Part shown: positions 44,428 to 57,238 of the stretch, one piece after another | Layout of the letters: the number at the start of each line of letters is the position of its first letter | Numbering within the stretch: position 1 is the first letter of the stretch | Assembly: GCA_022559845.1 (NCBI GenBank) | Contig: CM040117.1 | Span: forward strand, 11,432,856-11,496,855 | DNA length: 64,000 bases | Direction of reading: 5' to 3' | From: Amorphophallus konjac | Lineage: Eukaryota; Streptophyta; Magnoliopsida; Alismatales; Araceae | Translations under genes and position numbers: made by a program | The notes under the pieces: model-generated | What the model saw: the letters and a program-made list of their open reading frames with translations, nothing else | What the model was told of the DNA's origin: nothing | Database searches by the model: none

Positions 44428-47400
44428 TCATTGATACTCTATAATAGGGAGCCCAAGACATGCCCTTGGGGTAACAAAGGTACACTGTCCGGATAACAAA
44501 AAGGGGGAAGGGAGTGATACAATCACAGGCCTAGCCTCGCTCCCCTCCAGCTCTGCCAAGCGGGACTCCGCAGCACGAGCTCCGCCTCCAAGGTCAACGC
44601 AAGCTGAACGTTGGCCTCTAGCAGGCTCCGACTTTGGCAGTCTGCCACTCAGCTCTAGCAAGCTCTACATCTTGCCGCTGCTCCTCCAAGGCCTTCTACA
44701 GGGCCTCCGCTCTGTTGGTTGCCTCCCTCAATAGCCTGACACGGTCCTGAGCAAGAGACATGGCTGCCTCGGCAAGCCTCCTCTGCTCGGTCACAACTAC
44801 CGTAAGCTGAACGCGCTGCTCCCGTACCTCTCGGATGGCTGCTAGCCGCTGTGCCTGCTGCTCCTGCGCCTCTCGAAGCCGCAGGTACTTCGCCTAGATG
44901 TTGGCCAAGCCAGACATCCAGGGCCCACGAGGGAAGCCAAGGCCATGGTAGCCGCACGTGCACTCCCTCAACCGGTGCCGAAGCTCCTCCGGGGAAGGCA
45001 GAGGGTCACCCCCTACATAGGCCCGGGCTCGCTACAGTAAGGCTGCACCTACACTGGCGTCGAACAAGGGCTCCGGTGGGGAAACAGATGTAGGCCACTC
45101 AACCTCCAGCTCGCGAGGGGAGTGACCCACCTCAGCTAGCACACCAGAAGGACCTGCACAACCCCATCAAACATGAAACGGGTTAACAATGTTCAGGACT
45201 TCCCTGTGACAAGACAAGGTGGGGAAAACCTGACAAAGGCCCTAACTCCCACCTGGTGTAGCTCCTGCCGCGCATGTGACTTCCCCGCTCGGGGTCGGTG
45301 AAGGCAACCTCTCCTCCACCCCGATAGTGTCCTCTACCGGAGTCGGAGAGGGTAGGGACTCCCCTCCAACCCGGTCCTCCCCAATGGCCATTCGGGTGAC
45401 GGAAGGCTCCTCCTGACCCTCCTTGGCGGGAGCCAACGCATGCTCTCCCTCAGTCTCCAGTTTTGGACAAAACACAAAAAATGTCAGCACTCTGCCATAA
45501 ACTCTGTATCAAAACTAATGCGGAGACAAGGAGAATCCGTATATACCTTCTAGCGCCGCCTCCATCTCGACATGCCCGGCAGAAGAGGCCTCAGAGGAAG
45601 AAGAAGAACTCGAGCTCGAGCTCTCGTCAGTCTCCATCGTGGCGCTGTCGCCCTCTAAAGAACCAGATGGGCTCTTTAATGAACCCCCGGTCGTAGGTGA
45701 ATCAGGGGCACCTATACATCAAGAAGCCAGATTAGGCTATCATCAAGTTCGGCCTTGCATAAAGGTAGCTCCCTAGTTAAAGACGCTAGGGAAGAAGCTC
45801 ACCGCTCGGGGCATTTCCTTCAGAAACCCCCTCAATATCAACGAGCTCCTCTCACCCTCAGCAGTAGCTACGACGGGAGGCTCATCTCCTAATAGCTAGC
45901 CCGTGTCCCGAGGAAGCTCTCCTTCCTCCAGGGGGGAAGTGGTACCTACAATCCATCCCAGTCAAAGCTCAGCACGGGCGGGAAAGTCAAATGATCCACC
46001 CTGAAGTGATCAAGTGCTCAGTTACATACCTGACGGTCCTACACTAGAGGACTCCACCAGCCCCATCATACAGGCCAACACTACGGTCGGTAAAGGTGGG
46101 AGAGGTACCCTCGTCAGCAATGGCGACGGTCTACCCGACACATCCTCAACGGTAGCTGAAGGTACAAAGGTCACTAGTCCCAGATCATCTCCAAAAGATG
46201 ATAGGGCCACTAGCGGGCCGACGTCTGCCAACTCTCGGATCATCTCCAGGGTCGTCGCCGCGTCCTCACCTGCCAAACCAGTAACATAAGTCAAGTCAAT
46301 AATTCTTGCCTGCTAAAAGGAGTTCGACAACAACATGAAGAGCCCCTCAACGACAGTTAGGCACTCACCCTGATGACTGCTGGCCATCGCGGGCCCTGGC
46401 TCGTTGACTTGGCCAGGTACTTCACCCTGTGTCCCAGCAGGGGCCTTGGCCCCTAGTGCCTCTGCCTCACCTGCATAACCCAGACGATCATAACAAATAA
46501 CAAGAGGCAAATGAAAGTTGTGGCATACGCCCAAGGTTAGAAGTTCTCACCTGCACGAGCTCCTCCCGTAGTTGTCCACGACTCGAAGTCAGGGAAGTCC
46601 TCTATGTTGGGGAAAGGTTCACTCATCAGGCGCGTAAGCTCCTCCATGTCAACCTTCCCTCCGGCTTCCTCCTCACGTGGGAAGTCTGCCTCTCGGGGAG
46701 GCGAAAAGGTCGCCTCTACACCAGCCACCTGCGGAGCTGCAACAGACAGAAAAGTCCAACAAAGTAGAATTAGTCAATCATATTTGCTAAATCAGACAAA
46801 AATAAAGGAGCCGGGGGGACACTCACTGAAGGCCGCCTCCTCCTCAACTCGCTCTCCAATATGGGGTCCCTCAGACGACCCGCCAATCTCGACCGCCGCA
46901 TCCTCCACCCGAGGACCTTTCCTCCGAGGCAGCAGACTTCCGTCTCCATTTCCTGAGGACGTTCTTGTGGAGGGCTGATCCTCCTCTTTCGCATGATCTA
47001 CTGACAAACACAGCAATATACAACATCTCATTTCTGTAGCCAAGAATTACAGAATGAAAGAAAGAGAACATACTAAGGGAGGAAAGCCTGACCTAAAGCC
47101 CCAAAGGGGGTCAAGGGTAGGGGCACTAGTTGCTCCATCCCTATCGCCAGGGCTCGGTCCGCCATCGTCACGGCCTCCCGAATGTCCCGTGGGGTGCGAG
47201 CGCACTCAATCTGGGACACAAACTCCACGGGTTAAGTTGACCCAACCACATGGGCGATGTGTCGCCTCCAGTCATCGATCGCTGTATCGGTAAAGCTCCC
47301 GTGTGGGAGCTCCCGGTCCATCAACCCTCTGCCACGGATGCCACAATCCGCCAGGAACTGAGTCCACCAAGCCCTAGGTGCCCTCGGTCGAGACACCTTC

Positions 47401-49752
47401 GCTCCGGTCGCAATCACCGATGCCCGTCCCAGGGGCTTTAGTGCCCCTCCGTTGCTTCGGCTCCCAGAAGATGAACCCCGGCCACTCCGGGGCCACTGTG
47501 TCACAATCCGCTCGACCTCTCGGCAGATCCGAGCAACACGGGTCCTCAAGTACCCCTCATCTAGTGCAATGGGAGGCAGATCCTCCCTCAGCAGGCGACT
47601 CTCCTCCTCCTTCCTAATCGCGGATGCCTTATGTCGGTAGAGGTGACTGTGCCCGAACCACCATCGGGCGTAATGCACGTCAAATCGTCCCCGACGACCC
47701 TGCTTCAGCATCGGGAGTCGCTCCGACTCCCGACGGCAGTAGAAATCCCACCAGGCCGCTGCAAGAAGGTGGGTGTCCTTGCCCTTATACTGTCTACCCA
47801 TCAGATGGAACTCCCTGTTCGGCGGAATCTCCTGGATGTACCCGAAGTTTCTGGCAAAGCGGGTAGTACAGCTCCAGGAAGCTCGTCGCCGACCGGTGCA
47901 ATGCCAACATGGCTGCTCGAGTGTTCAGTATCCACTCAGTCCGCGGTCTCGTATCGGCAGTCCCCTGACTGCGGTGGGCGCTGGCCGCCCCTCCATCTGA
48001 AGCCCCCAGAAAGAGGCCAGAGTCCCTCGCGGCACTGTCGAAGGGCAGTCCCTCCTCGCCCCGGGCGGGCAGGTAACAAAGGGCCCTCCTGGCCCCCTCA
48101 AGCTGCTCCTCTACGTCTCCATCCGACTGCCCAGTGAAGCTGAACAAAAGTGGTGCCATCGGGTTCGCCATAGTACCCCGCGTCACTAGTCCCGGGAAAA
48201 GCAACCCGGCCCACACACTAAGGTAGTGGGTCGGCAGAAGTATACTCCTCTCCCTCGGCGCTGAGTGTGCCGCCAGAACTCCAAGCCCATGGTAGATGTT
48301 GGCCATGGCAGCAGGAGCTAGAGCCAACTGCCTCTCCTCAGCCAACAAGCAAGCCGGCCACAACAACTCAGCTCTCAACAGTCTGTCCTCTCCGTGAGGA
48401 ACTACGAAGGTCGCCAGCCAATATGCCAGATATACTGCAAGATATGTCACTTCAGGCAGACCATGGGGATTCCACCCCTCCCGTGGCGCATATACATATC
48501 TGGAGTACGTCCGAAAGCGTAGCTTCACCTCCGTGTACTCCTCCCAGGGAGTCTGATCCCTGGTGAACTCCTGGTAAAAGTAAAATGGCCCGTTGTAAAA
48601 ATGACAGACCCATACATTCAGCGGCACCCGGGGAGTCTGAGCAGCTCTCTCTCTCCCTGCCAGAGCCAAATCTCTCCAAGTCTTTATCAGATATCGATAA
48701 CTGTAAGGCACTCGATATCTTCCCAGTTCATCAGTCTAACTGCGGTGGAGGTCATCCAGCACTACCTCCTCGTACCCTTCGCCGATAATCAGCAAGCCAG
48801 AAATCCTGAACAGAGACCACAAGTCAAGGCTGGTCTCTCCCTCTGCTGTTGCCACTGTGTTCCAACGACGATTGAAGCGCTCCAGCAAGCCCTGTAGTAA
48901 TCCAGTATAGCACGGGTATGCGTACAGGGTGGCAGTCACTGCGTATCTAATCCCAGCTCGATCCAGCAACACCCGGTAATGGTGGACAATTCCCATCAAC
49001 CACTCTGTGGCACCCTGGCGATAGTAATGCGACGAGATCACTATCCAGCAGCCGTACCAGCTAGTGATGGTCTACCGCATGATCCCATTCAGCATACTGT
49101 GGTCATCGTAGCCCTCTCTGGCATACTGCACACCAGCGAGCTCCAACACCAGTCCACCAATCCCCTCTATCTCTGTGCGATGGTGGCCATGCAGATCCCA
49201 GCTAGCAGGGCCAATCGGCCTGACCTTGACTCCAGACTGCTCCACCATGCCGAAGAACCCCAGGCACTCGATGCTGGGAAACTGGCGTTGCCTCCAGTAG
49301 TCCTCTGAAAAGCTCGGGTAGTTGCAGAAAGCGATGCCAAGTAGGCTGTCCCTGTCGATCAGAATGGCCCTCTCAAGCCGGTGGCAAGCTCTCGGAATCT
49401 GCGAGTCGCCCTCCTCCGCGCCAGGAGGGAGATAGCTGCGAATGAACTCAAGCATGTGGCGATCAAGGGGGAACTCCAAGGGAGATCCCCCGCTCCGGTC
49501 ATAACTGTATAAGTTGCCCGCCTCTAGAATTCGGGCCACCTCTATGGCCCCTGTTCCAGCTGTCCGCTCACCCTCCGCAACGATCAGATGGCCCCGGTCC
49601 AACTGCTCTATACCAGCCACGGTGATCACAGGTGCATCTAAAGGGCGCATCGATCGATCAGTCCGCTGCACCCAGTGATCCTCCTCCCGAGCCAACCACC
49701 TCGGGACCCGCCCATCTCTGCCAAAGCGTGCCATACCTTCAAGACAAGGCAC
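44428..49752 (-). pseudogene. Antisense spliced gene with plant mobile domain (PMD), inside element C
   Basis: Minus strand. A first large exon (49752 to about 47093) reads in one frame with TAG at 49072 and 48736, then slips by one frame near 47850, with TAA at about 47232. PMD features: RFNRRWNTVATAEGETSLDL and SLFRISGLLIIGEGYEEVV (48780-48860), YLAYWLATFVVP (about 48400-48432), LALAPAAMANIYHGL (about 48283-48327). The nearest ATG is 49734. Downstream exons are joined by GT-AG introns: 47001-47092, 46737-46826, 46471-46550, 46270-46368 and 45946-46029, with more likely below 45900. The C-terminal exons are Pro/Ser/acidic and end in a coiled coil (REAQEQQAQRLAAIREVREQ, 44700-44880). PMD proteins occur in plant transposable elements and as host silencing factors. 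The function here is unknown; stops make this copy a relic. Confidence 0.7.
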
Positions 49753-49859
49753 CTAGAAAAAGAGTCAGCATATGAGAAAATACATATGTGCAACACAACA
49801 AAATAAAGACATATGAAGCATCAAAATACAACTACAACAACTCGGAAAGAGGATCTCAC
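49753..49859 (-). other. Candidate 5' intron of the antisense PMD gene
   Basis: Minus-strand donor GTGAGATCC at 49859 and acceptor TTTTTCTAG at 49753 bracket 107 AT-rich bases. A short upstream exon (49860-49909) starts with an ATG at 49909, one base from the LTR edge, but its ATG frame does not join the main frame, so it may be untranslated or carry an indel. Confidence 0.5.
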
Positions 49860-49898
49860 GGGCCGTACGCCCTCGTCCCCGCCTCCGACGCACGCCCC

Positions 49899-49910
49899 GT
49901 GGGGGGCATT
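49899..49910 (+). other. Polypurine tract of element C
   Basis: GTGGGGGGCATT directly precedes the 3' LTR start at 49911. Confidence 0.7.
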
Positions 49911-50586
49911 TGTTGTACCCAGACTATTTCCCAGCCAAAACGACAAGGAATAAGGGTTCGGGCATTTCCCCGAACACCTTCAAGGCATGGGCTACCTAGC
50001 CCTTTCTACAACCCTAATGGTCCCCACAAGGGTCCTGACCAACTCGCTGTGACGCGTGGCGGCACAAACAAGTGTTCGGGGTCAATCCCGACCACTCTCA
50101 TACGGGCTTTGCCCACGTTCTATATGGCCACCCGGGATCACCCGGGGGCGCCCTGACGTTAAGCCACGCCACGTGGCATCCAGCAAAAGAGTCACGGGCC
50201 CACTCCAAGACCTCCAAGGCCAAAGGGAGACCTGAGCAAGTCAACCACAGGCTTTAGAGGCCCGCAGCATGTACTCACGGCTCACACATGTGTGTTCGGC
50301 ATTTTTTCGAACACCTTGTGGGCGCGTATATTTCAACCCTTCTACACAAGACCACGGGCCAGCCCGTGGTTCCAGTACGCCAGTTGGGTCCTACAACGAC
50401 CCCCCAGCAAGTCGGAGCCACCCCCGACCCTCAGACACGTGGCAACATGCCACCCATCCTTAGCTCTCGGGCCAACCCGAGGCTACCCTGCCAACCCGCT
50501 GTACAACATGGCACGCAGCACGAGGCAAGGCCCATGGGCCCAAAATGCCTCGTTCCAACCCCTACGGACTTCTACCCTTGGCCTTA

Positions 50587-52872
50587 TGATGCGGGACGGA
50601 CACGGGAACCGACTCTGAGTGATGCAGACCTCGGACTCTAAATGCTGACACGACTAGCAACATACAACAATGGAGACACTTTGGCCCGACACTAAGAGTT
50701 CCTATGGGCTATATGTCACTAACAGAAATGCAAGCTCACTCGTCGTCCCAAGCAAGGGGAAATGCGGATCCGCGCGGTTGAGAAACCGGCAGAGTCAAGG
50801 GTGGTCGACTCACTTCCGTGCTCGGATCGAGCCACGGGACGGGTCACTCTCTCGCTCACAGTGGTGACATGGACTCACGGGCTAGATTCCTATGCTCTCA
50901 CAGTGGCATATGACCATATACTAGCTAAGCAAAGTAATGCCAAGAAGTTACGATCGTACCTCCATGCACCCGGCGTGGGGAAGACAACCCCGGCCAATCC
51001 TGTACTCCCGGTTAAACAAATACACTACGGTACAAAGATTTGACCCACTCCACGCAGGGAGGTAATAGGCCACATGCGGGGCTCGGGAGTAGCGGGAGTT
51101 GGGTTGACGGGCAGCATCTTGATGTCGTCCGTCGGCGCCGAAACCTGCGTTTTAGTGCTGTTCGTATGGGGCGATCTACGAGTTCGTGGGGCCCACGCGC
51201 TGCCCCGCCCTCTGGACCTGACGGAGTGGGTCCTACTGTGATGGTGACCTCTGGTGGCGCACTTCCCTGGGTGGCGGCCGGGTTGGAACACCGGTCGGAG
51301 GCCGATCGGCTCCGATCTCCAAGCCTTGGAGTTGCTGCCCACGGATCTGTTGCTTTTGTTTTGCCACGCGCGATCCGGAGAGATCTACTGCTGCGATCAC
51401 TCCCGACGTCGGATCGATGCGCAAGAAGTATCGTTGGAAAGCTCTTTCGAAGTGCTTCGACCCTCTGTGACTCCAGACACCTCGTTGGGATCGTGCTTCT
51501 GATGAGGGATTTTAGAACCGGACTGATCTCAGTTTCATATATGGCCGGGCAGAACTGAATTTTTCTGAGAGTTGGCATTGACCGTGGGGTAGACCTCTGA
51601 TTCAGACCTCGAGCTCTTCATGAACGTTGTAGAGAGGAGAGAGAGGAAAACGGAAATAATTTCTATGTACGATTTGGTGGAGGTTTGGATGGGGAAAGGT
51701 ATTTTATACTGGGGGGTGGTCGGATTTAGACAGAGACAGACAGAACTGAGTAGAGATCTGAAAGTGATTTTTAGAAAATAGGTAAAGGCCTTTAGAAATT
51801 CCACGAAAATTTGTGGATGGAGGGGGTGTTAGATAGAACCTCCAGTAAAATTGGGGGCTCACGAAAAAATCAAGACGAGATCCGAAGAGGGGAAACTCGG
51901 AGCTATTGTGAATCTGGACTGAAAGTTGACAGATCTGGAAGGAGGGGATGAACGAAAATGAAAAAAATGGAAAATGAAAACTAGAAGCCAAACCAAATTT
52001 TCTAGGACGTGGGGGTGACCTCTGGAACTCACCCTGAAGATTTGGAGTCCAAAAGATTTTGAAGTTGGGAGCAAGAATTCTTGGAAGAAGGGTCTATCTT
52101 GGGTGGACAGAACTCCGGTGACGACGGTGGCGGTGCGACGGCGGTGGCAGCGGCGGCGGCGAGCTTCAAGAACGGATACCGGAGGCGTCTCACCTCAGAA
52201 TACAGCCATCTCAGCTGCAGAAGGGGGAGAGAGGAGGGGGACGTCGCACAAGGCTGGGGGCTCCAAGAAATTTCTCATAAAATGTATGCATTAATTCCAC
52301 TCAAAATGAAAATACAAGTCTCTTATAGAAAATACAAAAAGACTAGTTCTATCCCTAGATCTAGGATTGGTGGGGGGTAAAAGAGGGAGTTTACAATTTA
52401 TTTTTCCCATGTGGTTTGGAACAAATAAAATAAGATTTCAATCCTAATAAACTATATTATACATGGGGCACCCCCTTGACTTATGTATTCCAAATTTTAA
52501 ATTTTGTTACCCTTTGTCCCCCCTTGGTCCAACCCTTCTAGAAGCCCACCTTGGAGGGTTGACTGACCCTACATGGGCCCAAGAGATGAGGTGGATCAAT
52601 GGGAGAAGGGATGGGGGGCCAGCGGGACCCAAGTGGTCCCAAATTACAAATAAACCCCTATTACAATCCGAATTACAATCAGAATAAAGCCAAATAAACA
52701 CACATTACACACAAATAAAATCCCAGTAAATATGATAAATACTAAGACTCAAGGGAGAGTCTCCAGACTATCTCCGAGTCAGATGGAAGCCGATGTAGCT
52801 CGAGTGGTGCTCCGCGTACGGTACCGACGGCTCGCCGGTTTGTGCTTCTTGATCGCTCTGGTGTCCGCACCA
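50587..52872 (-). mobile_element. G: 2.29-kb solo LTR in element C 3' LTR
   Basis: It starts TGATGCGGGAC and ends GTCCGCACCA, with CCTTA exactly repeated at 50582-50586 and 52873-52877. The 5' LTR of C at 22796-22801 shows the empty site. The ends are imperfect inverted repeats. A minus-strand TATA-like AGTATAAAATACC is at about 51697-51709, suggesting a minus-strand LTR. There is no PBS or domain; frames such as 51012-51578 are non-specific. A CGG-rich stretch lies at 52119-52160. Confidence 0.75.
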
Positions 52873-53446
52873 CCTTAGGCCAAATCCAAGGCCCGTCGGC
52901 CACTTACACGGCTTGTTCGGCAACCCGAGGTGTGTCGGGCATTTACCCGAACACCTCGCGAGTGGCTACTCCGACTCAAGGAACAACGGCCCCACGGTCC
53001 CATGTCAGCCTCCCGAAGGTCAAAGTCCATCAGACTACGTCCCCAGGCAACACAAGAAGACCCCCGGGGGCCATCCCACGGGGTTACGGCCAGCCCGAGG
53101 CCAATTCGCCCCAGGGCGTGGCCGCGCCCCCGGGGAGGGCGAACTCCCCGGGGGGACCATGCCCTCTCTCTAGCTCGGTGGTCCCACGACCCCACTCAGC
53201 CCCGGTTCGCTCAATTACGGTCCCACGATGCAGTTCGTGTGCCATACCAGTTCGAGGGGTCGACGCGCGGACGTGGAAGCGCAAAGCGACAGCATGATGA
53301 GTTCGTCCTCAAGTCAATGCGCACAAGTCTCCACAAGCCGCCACGTACCCTTCACCAAAATGTACTTAGCCAAATTGGGAAGAAAAACACCCAAAAAATT
53401 AATTTTTATAGGGTGGGGACCAGCCCCCTCTCTCTCTCCTTGCGAA

Positions 53447-53728
53447 CCCACGTAAACCCCCCTGGGGGGTCTAGGCGGACCAGCCAAGCCCCCCTGGCTG
53501 GTCCGCATAAACCCCAATTCAACAAAAAAAAATATTTTTTTCAAAAAGAAAAAAAGCCTGCCCGCCTAAACCCTTGGGGGTTTAGGCGGACCAGCCAGGC
53601 CCCCCTGGCTGGTCCGCGTAAACCTCTTTCCCTCCTCTCTCTCAGCCCGTAACCCAGTGCACTATTCCATTGGGTTTACGCGGACCAGCTCACCCCCCCT
53701 AGCTAGCTGGTCCGCGTAAACCCCCTTG
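53447..53728 (+). promoter_or_regulatory. Palindromic half-site array in element C 3' LTR
   Basis: Copies of the GTTTANGCGGACCAGC half-site and its complement lie at 53447-53518, 53560-53626 and 53670-53728, ending upstream of the TATA box CTATAAAAAC at 53745-53754. The G-runs of the 5' LTR are shorter here, but the arms remain complementary. Confidence 0.7.
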
Positions 53729-54968
53729 TGACCCTTCATCTTCCCTATAAAAACCCCCTAGGGGGCAAGGCATTGAGGGGGATGCATCTCAAAAGGATTC
53801 AAGGCAATTCAAGCGCTTCGGCTCCAAGCAGCGAGCTAGGGAGAATTATGTGTGGGTGACTTGTTCGGTGGTCTACTACACCGGGGGTATGTCATTCGCA
53901 CTCCCCTCACACCGTATGTAGCCGTCACACACGAGTCAACACCCACCGTATGTAAGACGTTGTGATATTGGCGGACGTCCCCTCATGCCTGGATTCCCCC
54001 TCGCACGCCCGTCGGTCGCAACCACACGCGTGCCATGACGCCATGCTCACTCGCAGTCACGAGGCCATGTCCGACCACTCAACTTGAGTTGCGACCGACC
54101 CTCACCCAGATACCGGATCGACGTATCCCCCAGTTATCCAGTCATAGGCCCCCCGTTCGGCACCACGGCTATGGCCCATGCCACGGGACATCCCATCATT
54201 AAAACGCACATATGTGCATCCATCACGCATCGACCCGGGGACCGATTAGCACGTCGAAATTGTCCCGTGGCATGCGCCATTTGTACTTTGGCTGTTACGG
54301 CTTTCCTGTAAAGAAATATACGTCTCAGCACAATATTGCTGATTGGACGAGTGCTCTCGCACCTGCGTCCCGACCTTCAACCTTCTATCCACATTCCTCG
54401 GCATCCTTGTCTAACACTCTAACCCCCAGTAAACACCCCTCGGTCCAACACACACCCCTAGCTACTGAATGCCCCCAGCCCTCCACCCATGGCTTTAGAC
54501 ATACATACAGACTTCTCTTCACCATAGAACGAAGGTATTCGGATTCAATCTGATGTAAATAAACACCGGTTGCTTGCGGCCGGTGGGGAAAGATGTCCTA
54601 TACATGATTCCTACAATCGCCTACGCACTCGCACCCATGGAACCTCTTCTCTCTACGTGTCGCCCGATCGCCTCAGCCCACGTGCCGCGCCCTGGTGGCG
54701 CTTCCCCGGTCAAACCTTGGTTCCATGAGTGATTGTCGAGAGATCGACTGGCACGCCCGCATCTTGTCTGGTTAACCTTTATCCCGACAATTCCGTGCCA
54801 TTCGACCCTTTCTGACTTTCCGTGAAAGGAGAGTGCCTGATACCACCGTGAGAGGCATGCACCCGTAAGGAGGATACCCGAGATACATCAAACTCCCATA
54901 TTTTCCTTCACCGCTGTATCCCTGCCCTCACCCCAGTTAATCGGCATAAAAACCCGCGCAACAGTGAT

Positions 54969-57224
54969 TCATACATTTGCCTTTTGGATGATTTCTCATT
55001 TCAAAACTAGTGAATGACCTTTGAAAATATCTTGTTGAACAATTCTGAAAATTGGGTTACATTGCCTACTTTTGATCATTTAAACACCCCTATTTTATAA
55101 AGGTCATGTCATGAAAAATGTTTGTTGATTCATTAACAGAATGTGGATGATTTCATGGGAACTTGTCACACTGGCTTCAAAATCAAAGTTCTCATCTTAC
55201 TTTTGCATCATGCCTTCCATTCTCATACAGCTATAGGTTGCATGCATCAGAATCCAATGCATTAGGTGCATTTAATTCACTCAAATGAAAAACTAAAAAC
55301 TCACATTTTGCACCCATGTTAAATTTTGCATTGCATTAGAATTCATGCATTAGTTGATGTTAGTTCATTCATATGGCATCAGAAGTGTTGCACCACATTG
55401 CATTTTATCTTGGCATATTACATTTCACTATCATATGATCAAATGTTGCATTGCAATAGAACTCATGCCTTAGCTGCATTTAGTTCATTCAATTGGTATC
55501 CATTTGATTGGTATCAGTTGCATACTTGCATTGCATGTTGGATACATTCCCTCTGCATGCTTGCTTGATATTATATGCTATTCACCCCCATCCCTTGGCA
55601 TTTTTATGGCCTTATGTCTTCTTGATAAATAATGCTGTATTTGAGTCATTATTGGAGTGTTTCATGTCGTACACTCTGGGGGAGTTCATATTTCGTAAGT
55701 GCATCTATTTAGGGGGAGTTGCACTGTTATGTATTCATGATATTTTTGGTATACATGCTGAATCAAGTTCGCACACTTCATGCACAAAATGTGAAAATGA
55801 GTGTTAAAGATAAGGATATATGAATTTCTTTTCAACACTTTCGAGATGTTAAACTTGCTGCATGTATGTTGAAGAGGCAGTTGAGGCAAAAGCTGTCTAC
55901 CTATCCTTTTTGAAAAATCTCGAATGAAAATGAAAGGTAGAGCAATGCTAAGTCTTACTGAGTAAATTGAGCACATGTCACCTGAGACGTGATGTGGTTC
56001 ATTTCTGAAAAGTGTTGACTAAAGTACCTCTGTTCAAAATGAGGTGAAATGGTTCAGTATTCTGAGTAACCGGAGATTCTGGCATGTTCCATGTGTCTAC
56101 TCGCATAAAAAAGAATTATTTGAACCAGATCACTCTTGAAAAATTCTGACTATCTGTGTTAATGGTTGAGTTGAAAAATGATGGTGAAAACTCATTGTGG
56201 TAGAGCGTAGCCTCCAATACGATGTTCTCAAAATTAAAGTGCAGTCTATAAAATGTCTCCCTGTGTTAATCTGAATATCCATATTGCAACTATCATTTTT
56301 CATGTTACTCACTTACACTTTAGAAATTTGATTCATTGTGTATTCTGAAAATTGATTGACTGCATTAGCAATTGCATGAATCTCCTATATGATTGCACAA
56401 TCTCCCATGTGTTATAAGTGAACATTTCAGTTGCTATGACCCTCATGCACCCTTCTTATACCCATTCCCTCTTAAATAAGTACAGGGGAGCGCTGTTGCA
56501 TATATACATACGTATTTTTCTGTTTATTTCTTTATGCATCTCACATGTCATCACATGCATATGTTGCATCTCATGCATTTCAAATCACAAATCAAAAATT
56601 AAACATATGAAAATAATGAAAACCCCAAAATTGAATGGACTTCACATGCTACACACTTGTTAAATAAGCTTTGGATTTTGATTGACCAAGGGGAGAGGCA
56701 TGAAATTAGCTCTACTCATCCTAGCATGTCCAAGTGATCAACAATTGGTATCCTCTCATGCCAACCATTGGTATCACAAAACAAATAAAAATATGCAAAC
56801 ATGAATATCAACAAAAACATGATTTGGTGCCTCCCAGACATTCCATGAACCCACTTGTTTATAATTTGCTCATGCTTCATCAAAATTTCAAACGTGGGTC
56901 ATTATCCCTTACTCATTCATCATGCTGCTATTTGGACCTCAGTGATTTTTTCCCTTCATCTTGTTGTGTTAATATGGGAGATAGATTGGCGTTCATCCGC
57001 CTGTTGATAAAGGAGAAAGCTTTGCCTTATCCCGCCTTTTGATAATGTCAAAGGGGGAGAAAAAGATGATTCATGATCGCTTTTGTGATGATTCATGATT
57101 GTCTTTGTCAGGAGAAAAAGATTCATGATTACCTGTGTTAGGGGGAGAAGAACATGTTGTATCTTCATTTAGTTTGTCATCATCACTAAGTTTGTCCTCA
57201 TTCATCACTAAGTTTATCATCATC
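54969..57224 (+). other. Element B 3' internal region, non-coding
   Basis: AT-rich DNA with many stops and no pol motif in six frames. Frames such as 55508-55807 and 56734-57042 are short and featureless. Three diverged repeat units occur at 55240-55500. Polypurine-like AGGGGGAGAA stretches recur at about 57050, 57110 and 57140. Confidence 0.55.
55240..55500 (+). repeat. Degenerate repeat units in element B 3' internal region
   Basis: Three related phrases, ATGCATTAGGTGCATTTAATTC, ATGCATTAGTTGATGTTAGTTC and ATGCCTTAGCTGCATTTAGTTC, at about 55257, 55345 and 55466, each preceded by GCATTGCATTAGAAT-like sequence and followed by CATTCA. Confidence 0.5.
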
Positions 57225-57238
57225 AAAAAGGGAGAGAT
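57225..57238 (+). other. Polypurine tract of element B
   Basis: AAAAAGGGAGAGAT directly precedes the LTR start TGTTGAGC at 57239, the typical SIRE-type arrangement. Confidence 0.85.

Larger units (their letters stand above)
22112..54963 (+). mobile_element. Element C: Tat/Ogre-type Ty3/gypsy retrotransposon with antisense PMD gene
   Basis: Near-identical LTRs at 22112-24888 and 49911-54963 (the latter with insertion G) start TGTTGTACCC and end CGCGCAACA. GTGAT flanks both ends exactly (22107-22111, 54964-54968). Order: LTR, PBS, leader with 84-bp repeats, gag, PR, RT, RNase H, second archaeal-type RNase H, integrase, hairpin cassettes, minisatellite, antisense gene, polypurine tract, LTR. 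The second RNase H before integrase is the hallmark of the Tat/Ogre lineage. All pol frames carry stops, so this copy is dead. Insertion D splits gag. Confidence 0.9.
49911..54963 (+). mobile_element. 3' LTR of element C, interrupted by G
   Basis: TGTTGTACCCAG to CGCGCAACA. Without G (50587-52872 plus one TSD copy) it is about 2,765 bases and parallels the 5' LTR closely. Differences include small deletions in the palindromic array and several CpG-type transitions. Confidence 0.9.

Noticed and set aside
50587..52872. G as a DNA transposon with terminal inverted repeats (TGATGCGGGAC / GTCCGCACCA)
   Set aside because: The TG...CA ends, 5-bp duplication, internal TATA box and lack of transposase fit a solo LTR better.
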